From Rhizobium terricola (GTDB lineage Bacteria; Pseudomonadota; Alphaproteobacteria; Rhizobiales; Rhizobiaceae), in the NCBI RefSeq assembly GCF_012927355.1, contig NZ_JABBGK010000004.1:62001-126000 (forward strand): 64,000 nucleotides of DNA. The letters are read 5' to 3'. The notes under the pieces were generated by a model. That model was not told the DNA's origin. It saw only the letters and a list, made by a program, of their open reading frames with translations, and searched no databases. Positions 30,416 to 37,566 of the stretch are shown here, piece by piece. The position numbers and the translations under genes are program-made. The first letter of the stretch is position 1. Each line of letters opens with the position of its first letter.

Positions 30416-30667
30416 CTATTCCTTGCGTTTCTCGGCAACCGTCAGATCAGCATTGAGATCCATGTCATACTGCCCGTCGGCGCAGAACACGTCGTCGATC
30501 TCGAACCCCTCGCCCGAGGCTTCGATATTGGCGGGATCCACCTCGCATTGCATGGTCTTCAGCATGTCCTGGATCGCCTTCTGCTTCTCGGCAGCAACCT
30601 CCGCCGCCGAAGCGACAGAGGGCACGGCCAGCATCAAACCCAGAAACGCTATCGAAATCGCCTTCAT
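30416..30667 (-). CDS. Small acidic exported protein with PepSY-like fold
   Basis: 83 residues from the ATG at 30667. A signal peptide (MKAISIAFLGLMLAVPSVASA) leaves a mature chain of about 62 residues. It is strongly acidic (16 Asp/Glu against 6 Lys/Arg by my count) with two Cys: KTMQCEVDPANIEAS ... FEIDDVFCADGQYDMDLN. The pattern 'GCx...gYEvdda.c.dG.yD..ld' is that of short PepSY domains. The acidic stretch DGQYDMDLNAD could bind cations; it is not a lanmodulin EF-hand. Function unknown. Confidence 0.72.
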   Translation of the reverse strand: MKAISIAFLGLMLAVPSVASAAEVAAEKQKAIQDMLKTMQCEVDPANIEASGEGFEIDDVFCADGQYDMDLNADLTVAEKRKE

Positions 30668-30694
30668 CGGATTGTTCCTTCTGTCTGTCATGGC

Positions 30695-31162
30695 TTACTG
30701 AATGGTGATCGTCATCTTCTGGCTGTCGCTCGTGGTGTTCGGAATGCGAACCTCGTAGCTGCCTGGCTTGATCGCGATGAACGACATGGCCGCGACACCG
30801 GCCTCGTCGAATTCCAAGCTGTCGACCGCCATGGGCCGCACTTCGATGCCGTTGATCACGATCTCGTTCATCCAGATCGCTCGGAAGAAGGAGGCCCCGG
30901 TTATGGCGAGCTCGGCCGAACCGTCGGCGCTGATTTTCATCACGTAATAGGCCCCCGATTGCAGGGTTACCTCTGGCTTCCCCAGAGGCTTGCCGGATGC
31001 CAACGTAACTTCGATCGGTTCGCCGCGATTGCATTTCGCAAGCAGACCGGCAAAGCCGAGCTTGTCGCAAAGCGGTGCCGCCGTGGCCGGTCGGATCATG
31101 AGCGGACCTGTCAGGGAAATTGCCACGAGCGTGGCGGCAAGAAGAGTGAAGCATTTTTTCAT
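30695..31162 (-). CDS. Exported protein of unknown function in the PQQ-associated operon
   Basis: 155 residues. A signal peptide (MKKCFTLLAATLVAIS...ATAA) is followed by a Cys pair (PLCDKLGFAGLLAKCNRG) and a beta-rich domain (VTLQSGAYYVMKI, FFRAIWMNEIVINGIEV, IAIKPGSYEVRIPNT) that looks cupredoxin- or Ig-like at the C-terminus. It lies 28 bp upstream of the PepSY gene and 38 bp downstream of the beta-propeller gene. I do not recognise a named family; a periplasmic partner of the quinoprotein system is inferred from position. Confidence 0.7.
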   Translation of the reverse strand: MKKCFTLLAATLVAISLTGPLMIRPATAAPLCDKLGFAGLLAKCNRGEPIEVTLASGKPLGKPEVTLQSGAYYVMKISADGSAELAITGASFFRAIWMNEIVINGIEVRPMAVDSLEFDEAGVAAMSFIAIKPGSYEVRIPNTTSDSQKMTITIQ

Positions 31163-31199
31163 CTGAAAATTCTCCCATCAAAAGCGGTTCGACAAAACG

Positions 31200-32174
31200 T
31201 CAGTTCGGCGCGACCACGACCCCCCAGGGCTGCTCGCCGACGGGAACCGAACGAATGACTTTCTCGGCCTTTACATCGATGATGCTGACGTCATTGGAAT
31301 TGCCGTTGGTTACCACGAGGAATTCCTCCCCCGGCGTGAACGCCATCTGCCACACGCGTTGCCCCACCAGCAGGTAATCGAGCACTTCATCGGTTTTGGC
31401 GTCGATCACCGCGACCCGATTGGCGGGACCGAGCGCGACGAAGATGCGGGACCCGTCGCTCGTCGCCTTGATGCCGACCGGCTGCAACCATTCATGCAGC
31501 ACGCCAGGCACCTCGAAGCTAATCTTCTTGTCGACCTTGGGTTCGCCTTCACCGCCGAGATTGATAACGGAAACGGTGCCGCCGATTTCCGCGCTGACAT
31601 AAAGCTTCTTCCCGTCCGCGGTGAACTCGGCATAGCGCGGACGCTGATCGACGAGCACGTTGTGCACGATCTCAAAGGTCGATGTGTCGATGAAATGTGC
31701 CATGTTCGTCGTTTCCGACGTATTGATCAGCGTCTTGGCGTCCGGACTGACCGCCACGCCCTCGGGCTCCACCCCGACAGGAATCTCCGCGAGCACCTGG
31801 TGGCTCTTCGTGTCGACGACGGTCACCAGATTGTCGTCCTCATTGGCGATATAGAGCGGGTTCCCCGAAGGATTGAGCGCGAAAAGTTCGGGGTCCGGAC
31901 CAGACGGCAGCGTGTGAAGCTCCTTGTAGGTCTCCGGGTCGAAGACCCGAACGGCATCGTCATCCGATGCGCAGACATAGAGCTCCTTACCGTCGGGGCT
32001 GATGGTGATGCCCCGCGGCCGGTTGCCAGCCGGAAACTCGCCGATCTTCTCCCAGGTCTTGCTGTCGAGCACCGTCACGCTGTTGCCGCGCTCGTTGGTG
32101 ACGAAGACCTTGTTCGCGAGCGCAGGTCCGGCCAACAGCAGGGCGGCAGGCAGGATCGTCCAGACTGATTTCAT
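31200..32174 (-). CDS. PQQ-associated YVTN beta-propeller protein (lutB-like)
   Basis: 324 residues from the ATG at 32174, behind GGAGG. Signal peptide MKSVWTILPAALLLAGPALA, then about seven blades with repeats such as KVFVTNERGNSVTVLDSKTWEKI, PLYIANEDDNLVTVVDT and FLVVTNGNSNDVSIIDV. The family (PQQ-dependent catabolism-associated beta-propeller) accompanies PQQ alcohol dehydrogenases and the lut cluster. Its biochemical role is not established. The binding-protein gene upstream ends two bases before its start. Confidence 0.87.
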   Translation of the reverse strand: MKSVWTILPAALLLAGPALANKVFVTNERGNSVTVLDSKTWEKIGEFPAGNRPRGITISPDGKELYVCASDDDAVRVFDPETYKELHTLPSGPDPELFALNPSGNPLYIANEDDNLVTVVDTKSHQVLAEIPVGVEPEGVAVSPDAKTLINTSETTNMAHFIDTSTFEIVHNVLVDQRPRYAEFTADGKKLYVSAEIGGTVSVINLGGEGEPKVDKKISFEVPGVLHEWLQPVGIKATSDGSRIFVALGPANRVAVIDAKTDEVLDYLLVGQRVWQMAFTPGEEFLVVTNGNSNDVSIIDVKAEKVIRSVPVGEQPWGVVVAPN

Positions 32175-32175
32175 G

Positions 32176-33363
32176 CTATCCTCCAAAGGCGCGGCAGGTG
32201 GTTTCGGGCTGGTCGATGCCAAGTGTATCGAGCGGCGAATGCTGGTGCAGATATCCATCCTGGGGAGACACCGAGACCGTGATCCGCCCATCGCCGAGCA
32301 GGATCGGCTGGCGCATCTGGCCGTTCCAGGAGCGGAAGGTGAGCTTCTGGCCCTTGAAGGCGGCAAGTTCGAATTCTTCCGACAGAGCGTAAGCACGGAT
32401 CGACGCAGCATCGGCCTTGCCCGATCGCGTCACCGCCTCGCCGATCACCCGCATGGCAAGCCAGGCCTGGTAGTCCTCTTCCCGCATGCCGCGGCCCGCA
32501 AGCTTTTCGAAACGGCGCTGGAACTGGGTCGCTCCCCAGGATTCGTGCGCCGGATGCCAGGAGAGAGGCATCAGGCCCGCCGATCCGGCAACGGGCCGGG
32601 GGTCCCAGGAATGGTAGGGCAGATAGGCCGCAAACACGTCTGTTTCATCGGCGGCAACCGTGACGTCGTGCTCCTCGGCATCCTGCGTGAACACCGGGAT
32701 TTGCTTCTGTACCAGTACATGGCCGGTATCCGTGCGCCGGGCACCACCGGTGTCGAGGAATTCGCGCTCTTCGACGATTTTCGCCCCGAACTTCGCTGCC
32801 GACTTTCTGTAACTCTCGGCCAACAGTTTGTCTTCCGGATGCGAGCCGGAGATCAGCAGGATCCGCGACCACTTCTTCCACATCAGGAACTGGATCACGC
32901 TGTCGGACAGCATCGAGCGGCTCGGGGAGACATGCAGGACATTCGCCCGGCACTCGGCATCGCGCAGAGCATCGTCTCTCGCCCCGGCATTGAGGATCAA
33001 CACATCCGGTCCCGCGCGGTCGGCCAGCACCTTCAACGTGGCACCATCCGAGATCACGGCGAACAGGCTGACGCCCTGCGCCTTCAAAGCATCGAAGGCG
33101 GCCTCCGCCTGTTCGGGAGAAACGACCTTCGTCGTCAGCTGATAATCCATCCCCGTGAAGGCCCCGGTGGTCCGGTTGTCTTCGTTTCCGAGCTCGGCTC
33201 CGGCGAAGCCGAGATCGTCCGGCGCCACGTCGAGACGCGAAATCGGTGGCAGGGATGGGCGATCGACCCGCAGGACCGCGGTCTTGACCTCCAGGGCCCA
33301 GCACGTGGGCGCAGCAAAAAGGGCAGCAGAGAACAGGGCGAGCGTAAGCCGCGGGTTAGGCAT
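32176..33363 (-). CDS. PQQ-system ABC substrate-binding protein, family-1-like (lutA-like)
   Basis: 395 residues from the ATG at 33363; longer upstream frames are rejected because the signal peptide MPNPRLTLALFSAALFAAPTCWA starts here. The fold is that of Leu/Ile/Val-type binding proteins: FDALKAQGVSLFAVISDG, LWM-type segment SVIQFLMWKKWSRILLISGS, YQAWLAMRVIGEAVTR. It matches the binding component described for the PQQ-dependent alcohol dehydrogenase system and the lanthanide cluster protein LutA, as I recall them. It heads the ten-gene operon that ends with gfa. Confidence 0.83.
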   Translation of the reverse strand: MPNPRLTLALFSAALFAAPTCWALEVKTAVLRVDRPSLPPISRLDVAPDDLGFAGAELGNEDNRTTGAFTGMDYQLTTKVVSPEQAEAAFDALKAQGVSLFAVISDGATLKVLADRAGPDVLILNAGARDDALRDAECRANVLHVSPSRSMLSDSVIQFLMWKKWSRILLISGSHPEDKLLAESYRKSAAKFGAKIVEEREFLDTGGARRTDTGHVLVQKQIPVFTQDAEEHDVTVAADETDVFAAYLPYHSWDPRPVAGSAGLMPLSWHPAHESWGATQFQRRFEKLAGRGMREEDYQAWLAMRVIGEAVTRSGKADAASIRAYALSEEFELAAFKGQKLTFRSWNGQMRQPILLGDGRITVSVSPQDGYLHQHSPLDTLGIDQPETTCRAFGG

Positions 33364-33487
33364 AGCCGGAATGACCTCCCAATCGTCCTGACACATCCTA
33401 AAGTGGAGAATAGCAGCGAGGTTTGTGGCACGAAACCGATACTTATGGATCGTGGTGCCGCCCCGCCGCTGTGTTAGGCTGAGAAGC

Positions 33488-34000
33488 ATGCAGCGCATTT
33501 TGATGACCCTCTGTCTCCTTCTGATCCCGGCGTTTGCCATGGCCGCGCTGGACAAACCATTGATGCCCGGAGCGCGGATCGCCTTTTTCGGCATGACCTT
33601 CATCGATACGTCCACCGAGGGCGCCTATGACGGAGTGCGCGCCGACCAGACGGCGCGAACACAACTGCTGGAAGAAGAGGTGCGCAAGCGCTTTGCGGAA
33701 AAGGGTTTCCGCATCATCGAGAACGATCCGGTCGCAGACGAACTCCGCACGGTTACCAACCCCGCCCACTGTTACGGCTGTGAGCGGAGAATGGCGGCAG
33801 AGCTCGGCGCCGACTATGTGCTGGTGGGTGAGGTGCAGAAGGTCTCCAACCTGATTCTCTCGATGAATCTCGTCCTGCGCGATGTCGAAAGCGGGGAGAT
33901 GCTGCGCGGACTTGCCGTCGACATCCGCTCCAACACCGATCAGAGCTGGCTTCGCGGCCTTAACTACATCCTGAAAAACCATATGTTCAAGAAAATGTGA
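33488..34000 (+). CDS. DUF3280 exported protein
   Basis: 170 residues from the ATG at 33488. Signal peptide MQRILMTLCLLLIPAFAMAA. The body reads IAFFGMTFIDTSTEGAYDGVRADQ, LLEEEVRKRFAEKGFRII, NPAHCYGCERRMAAELGADYVLVGEVQKVSNLILSM, which is the DUF3280 pattern often found beside quinoprotein dehydrogenases. The CYGC pair is a possible metal or disulphide site. It is divergent from the lutA-like gene and first of a three-gene set. Confidence 0.78.
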   Translation: MQRILMTLCLLLIPAFAMAALDKPLMPGARIAFFGMTFIDTSTEGAYDGVRADQTARTQLLEEEVRKRFAEKGFRIIENDPVADELRTVTNPAHCYGCERRMAAELGADYVLVGEVQKVSNLILSMNLVLRDVESGEMLRGLAVDIRSNTDQSWLRGLNYILKNHMFKKM

Positions 34001-34008
34001 GGAAACCC

Positions 34009-34542
34009 ATGCGCCTGCTTCGTCATTTCCTGCTGACATTTCTGCTCCTGCTGCCGTCGCTTGCACTGGCGCACGGCCCGACCCGGCAGAAGCTTTCGCT
34101 TGCGATCGACGTGAAGGCGCCGCCGGAGACGGTCTGGGCGACGATCGGCAACTTCCAGGACATGAGCTGGCATCCGGCCGTCTTCTCGGCGACAGGCAAG
34201 GGTGACAACACGATAGGCGCAACACGCACCCTGACGCTTGGCAAGGAAGGCGGCCCGACGATCGCGGAGGAGCTCTATAAATATGATGCCACCAAGATGA
34301 GCTATTCGTACCGGATAACCGCCGTCGAGGTGTCGGTCCTGCCGGTCACCAACTATTCCTCGCACCTGACTGTGACACCGGGCGCCGGTGGTGGATCGCA
34401 TATCGAGTGGCGCGGCGCCTTCTACCGTGGCTATCCGAACAACGACCCTCCGGAAAACCTCAATGATGCAGCGGCAATCGCAGCAGTCACGGCGGTGTAC
34501 AAGGCAGGTCTCGATGCCCTTGAAGCAAAGTTCGGCAAATAG
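34009..34542 (+). CDS. Periplasmic SRPBCC-family protein
   Basis: 177 residues from the ATG at 34009, with GTGAGGAAA upstream. Signal peptide MRLLRHFLLTFLLLLPSLALA, then a START/SRPBCC fold: LAIDVKAPPETVWATIGNFQDMSWHPAV ... TRTLTLGKEGG ... SHIEWRGAFYRG. Exported SRPBCC proteins are unusual; several methylotroph xoxF and lut clusters include one. The hydrophobic cavity could hold a cofactor or chelator. Role unknown. It overlaps the next gene by 29 bp. Confidence 0.8.
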   Translation: MRLLRHFLLTFLLLLPSLALAHGPTRQKLSLAIDVKAPPETVWATIGNFQDMSWHPAVFSATGKGDNTIGATRTLTLGKEGGPTIAEELYKYDATKMSYSYRITAVEVSVLPVTNYSSHLTVTPGAGGGSHIEWRGAFYRGYPNNDPPENLNDAAAIAAVTAVYKAGLDALEAKFGK

Positions 34543-35521
34543 CCTCGTTCTTCTGCTCGGACTGGTCGCGGCGTCGGTGATGCCGCGACCGTCGCTCGCT
34601 GACTACGCCTATGTCACAAACCAGTCCTCCAGCGACCTGAGCGTCATCGACCTTGAGCGCATGGAGGAAATCCGGCGAGTCCCCGTTCCGGGCATGCCGG
34701 CCGGTGTCGCCGTCTCGGACCGCCTGCATTCGGTCTTCACCGTAAGCCCCGACAGCAAGACCCTGCGGCGCTTCGATCTTAACGGTGGTGCCCCACACGC
34801 GGAGATTCGGCTCGACGGGGGACCGATCGGCGTCGCCGTCGATGACACCCGCAACCGGCTTTTCGTCTCCGACTGGTACAATGCACGCGTCTGGGTGCTC
34901 GGCGCCGATGATCTTGCCCTGCGGCAAAGCCTTACGACCGGCAGCGCCCCGGCAGGGCTCGCCCTTTCGCCCGACGGCCGCTTTCTGGCAACCGCCGATC
35001 GCGATTCCAACCAGGTTTCGATCTTCGATGCCGAGACACTCGCTCTCCGCCACCGCGTGACGGTGGGTGAGCGCCCGTTCGGTATTACCTTCGCCCCGGA
35101 CGGACGCCTCTTTTCCGCCGATGTCGGCAGCGATACCGTCACGGTGATCAACCCGGAAAGCGGAAAGGTCCTCGGCAGGGTTCCGACGAAATCAAGGCCT
35201 TACGGCATCGCCTTTGCCGGAAGCCACGGCTTCGTCACCAATCAGTATGACGACAGCGTGAGCGTCTTCGATTCGCGTACCTATGCCCCGGTCAAGATTA
35301 TCCCCGTCGACGGCTATCCCGAAGGCATCGACACGACGGAGGACGGCCACCACGTCATCGTCGCCAACTGGGATTCCAATACCTTGTCGGTGATCGACGC
35401 GGACACGCTCGAGGTAACGGGCTCCATTCCAACCGGCGACGGTCCACGCGCTTTCGGCCAGTTCATCTCCAGCCGGAGGGGCACCATCTTTGCCGGAGAC
35501 AGCGCTCCTGCAAAGCCGTGA
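34514..35521 (+). CDS. Second PQQ-associated YVTN beta-propeller protein
   Basis: 335 residues from the ATG at 34514, inside the end of the SRPBCC gene. Signal peptide (NSLVLLLGLVAASVMPRPSLA), then propeller blades: YAYVTNQSSSDLSVIDLERM, RLFVSDWYNARVWVLGADD, GFVTNQYDDSVSVFDSRTY and HVIVANWDSNTLSVIDAD. It is a paralogue of the propeller gene at 31.2 kb but clearly diverged. The tight overlap suggests translational coupling with the SRPBCC protein. Confidence 0.85.
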   Translation: MPLKQSSANSLVLLLGLVAASVMPRPSLADYAYVTNQSSSDLSVIDLERMEEIRRVPVPGMPAGVAVSDRLHSVFTVSPDSKTLRRFDLNGGAPHAEIRLDGGPIGVAVDDTRNRLFVSDWYNARVWVLGADDLALRQSLTTGSAPAGLALSPDGRFLATADRDSNQVSIFDAETLALRHRVTVGERPFGITFAPDGRLFSADVGSDTVTVINPESGKVLGRVPTKSRPYGIAFAGSHGFVTNQYDDSVSVFDSRTYAPVKIIPVDGYPEGIDTTEDGHHVIVANWDSNTLSVIDADTLEVTGSIPTGDGPRAFGQFISSRRGTIFAGDSAPAKP

Positions 35522-35564
35522 CAACCGGCACCCGAAGGATCGTACGGCTTACGTTGCAGTGAGG

Positions 35565-36137
35565 CTATTCCCCGCCGGGCTCCGGCCTCAAGGTCTCCGT
35601 CGGATAGCCGGCCACCGCCCAGCCGTCACTGCCCTCAGGATACCAATAGACACGCGTGTATCCAAGCGAGAGCGCGCGTTTGGCGGCATTCCAGGACATC
35701 CAGCAGTCGGGCAGGCAGAAGAACAACAGAGGCGCGTTGACATCACCCCCCGTCGCTTTTTCAAGGCCTTGGCGGAAATAGGCAAGCGTCACGCCGGCCA
35801 GTTTTCCGTAGCCGGTATTCGGCAGCCAGAGCGCCCCCTTGATCGAGACATGCGGTTTTTCCTTCCAGATCGTGCCGGCCGGCAGATCCGCAGGTTTCGG
35901 CGTGCGCGGCAGGACATCGACAAATGCCGTATTGCCTCCCTCCCAGAGCGCATGGGCCTCGGCCGTGGTGACGACCGTGGCACCGGAAAGCGTTGCAGGA
36001 ACGGGCGCCCTGTAGACATCCTCGCGGTAACCGGCCGGTTCTTCCACCGCAGGGGGAGCCGACGGCTCCTCCGCCTTCGCCGGCAGGGTGAGGCCGATTA
36101 ACACCAGAAAGACGCGGAAGCCGAGCGTGCTCCTCAC
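35565..36137 (-). CDS. PQQ-dependent catabolism-associated CXXCW protein
   Basis: 190 residues from GTG 36137, which shares a GTGA overlap with xoxJ. Signal peptide FRVFLVLIGLTLPAKA, then a rhodanese-like domain with ATVVTTAEAHALWEG, FVDVLPRTPKP and the signature FFCLPDCWMSWNAAKRAL. The CxxCW motif sits at the rhodanese active-site loop. The family co-occurs with PQQ-dependent alcohol oxidation, and its role, perhaps in redox handling, is unknown. Confidence 0.88.
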   Translation of the reverse strand: MRSTLGFRVFLVLIGLTLPAKAEEPSAPPAVEEPAGYREDVYRAPVPATLSGATVVTTAEAHALWEGGNTAFVDVLPRTPKPADLPAGTIWKEKPHVSIKGALWLPNTGYGKLAGVTLAYFRQGLEKATGGDVNAPLLFFCLPDCWMSWNAAKRALSLGYTRVYWYPEGSDGWAVAGYPTETLRPEPGGE

Positions 36138-37000
36138 TTCGGTGCCTCCAGCAGTCCCGTGCCCATGTCGTTGAGAAGGGGAACACCTGCCTCCGATAGG
36201 ACAGCGTTGATCTTCGCCTGGTTGCGGCGGATCAGCGAATTCAGCTTGCGTTCCCAGACCTTTTCGCCCTGTCGCACGCCCATGGTGATGCGATAATAGA
36301 GGCGCGGTGGCAACGGCTCGGTCAGGAGCGGCGTCAGCTTGAGCTTCGGATGATCGCGCTTCACCAGAGGTCCACCGATCGGCCCCCACAGGATCGCGGC
36401 GTCGATCATCCCCGCCTCCAGATCGGAAAGCATATCACCGGCCGGATCCTGGTAGCGCCGGTCGACCATCAGGTCGTAGCCCTTCGCTTTCGACATCAGC
36501 CCATGAAGGGCCATGTGGGTCGCAGGCGGGCTGCCGGCCACCACCCCGACCCGCTTGTCCTTGAGCAGCGGGTCGCCGATCGCAGCCACCCCGGCAAGCG
36601 GTCCGTCCCGAGACACGATCAGGACATAGCCGGAGGTGTAATAATGGTTGGTGTTGAGCACCATTTCGTCGCCCTGGGCATAGCCGATGACGACGTCGCA
36701 CTTGTTGGCCTGAAGCGTCTTGCGAATGAAGCCTGTCGCCATCGGAAACCAGGTGTATTGCAAGGGCAGCTTGAGCTCCGCAGCGAGAAGCTCGGCGATC
36801 TTGTTTTCGAAACCGGCGCCAGAACTGTCGGACATCGGCAGATTGGCGGGATCGGCACAAACCCGCAACGCCGATTTCGACACGAGATCCGATGTCTGCG
36901 CCAGTGCCCCTGTCTCGCCGCAGGCGAGTGTGGCCAGCGCGACCAAGGCCGCGAGCCGCCTAGTGACCGAGGCAGTCGGCTTCCGCTTGACGGATCGCAT
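36134..37000 (-). CDS. xoxJ: XoxJ, periplasmic binding-protein-like partner of XoxF
   Basis: 288 residues from the ATG at 37000, behind AAGGAGG; the start lies 41 bp inside the end of xoxG. Signal peptide RRLAALVALATLACGETGALA, then a family-3 solute-binding fold: LRVCADPANLPMSDSSGAGFENKIAELLAAEL, CDVVIGYAQGDEMVLNT, AAILWGPIGGPLV. XoxJ/MxaJ proteins are required for, or assist, methanol dehydrogenase activation, possibly by holding an open apo-enzyme. Identity is well supported by the F-G-J gene order. Confidence 0.93.
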   Translation of the reverse strand: MRSVKRKPTASVTRRLAALVALATLACGETGALAQTSDLVSKSALRVCADPANLPMSDSSGAGFENKIAELLAAELKLPLQYTWFPMATGFIRKTLQANKCDVVIGYAQGDEMVLNTNHYYTSGYVLIVSRDGPLAGVAAIGDPLLKDKRVGVVAGSPPATHMALHGLMSKAKGYDLMVDRRYQDPAGDMLSDLEAGMIDAAILWGPIGGPLVKRDHPKLKLTPLLTEPLPPRLYYRITMGVRQGEKVWERKLNSLIRRNQAKINAVLSEAGVPLLNDMGTGLLEAPK

Positions 37001-37490
37001 CGGATTTTGCCTCCTTCTTGCCTGGCCGACCTCTTGGCAGCGCATCGGTACCGCGCGCCTTCAGGTAGACATAAATGTCATCGAGATAGCACATGACGTT
37101 CACGTTATCGCCGAAGGACGGCATGACGGAATTGTGTGAGGCATCCACCTTCTTGCGGCCGTTCGTGACCACATCGACGAAATCGTAGTAGTCCATGGCG
37201 ACCGCCGAGTTCTTGAGTGCGGGCGCATAGCTCGATCCCTCGCCTTCCGGCCCATGACAGACATGGCATTCCGAATGATAGCGGCGGAAACCGGAATAGG
37301 TCAGCCAGTCGATCGTGCCATCCGGCGCGATCTTGTAAGTCGGGATGCCGTCGGCGGTCAGATAGCGACCGTTTTCGTTTGTCACCGCAGTGATATTGTC
37401 GGGCTTCTGCTCCGCATCCTGTGGCAAGGCCGCGCTGGCAGACAGCAGTGCGGCAAGGGCAATCGGCATCGCTTTGGCAAGTCGGGTCAT
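36960..37490 (-). CDS. xoxG: Cytochrome c_L, electron acceptor of XoxF
   Basis: 176 residues. Signal peptide MTRLAKAMPIALAALLSASAA, one haem c site CHVCH at residues 75-79, and a later Met region (SHNSVMPSFGDNVNVMCYLDDIYVYLKARGTDALP) typical of c_L-type cytochromes with the sixth ligand. It takes electrons from XoxF and passes them to the terminal c-type cytochromes. The xoxF-xoxG gap holds a strong hairpin. Confidence 0.94.
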   Translation of the reverse strand: MTRLAKAMPIALAALLSASAALPQDAEQKPDNITAVTNENGRYLTADGIPTYKIAPDGTIDWLTYSGFRRYHSECHVCHGPEGEGSSYAPALKNSAVAMDYYDFVDVVTNGRKKVDASHNSVMPSFGDNVNVMCYLDDIYVYLKARGTDALPRGRPGKKEAKSDAIRQAEADCLGH

Positions 37491-37518
37491 GATCTGTCCT
37501 TTTGGGCCTTGAGAAGGA

Positions 37519-37549
37519 ACTGGCGCGGGTCGTCAGGTCCCGCGCCAGT
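37519..37549 (-). terminator. Intercistronic hairpin between xoxF and xoxG
   Basis: ACTGGCGCGGG (37519-37529), a 9-nt loop, CCCGCGCCAGT (37539-37549): a perfect 11-bp stem in the 76-bp gap after the xoxF stop. No T tract follows, so it is better read as a 3'-end stabiliser or partial terminator that would set xoxF mRNA above xoxG. Confidence 0.7.
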
Positions 37550-37566
37550 CTTTGGGCTCGTAAGAG

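Noticed and set aside
30416..30667. Possible lanmodulin
   Set aside because: The protein is acidic and exported but has no EF-hand loops; the pattern fits a short PepSY domain.
33420..33437. GGTTT-N8-AAACC dyad between the lutA-like and DUF3280 genes
   Set aside because: Only five-base arms; position is suggestive for a shared operator but the evidence is too weak to call.
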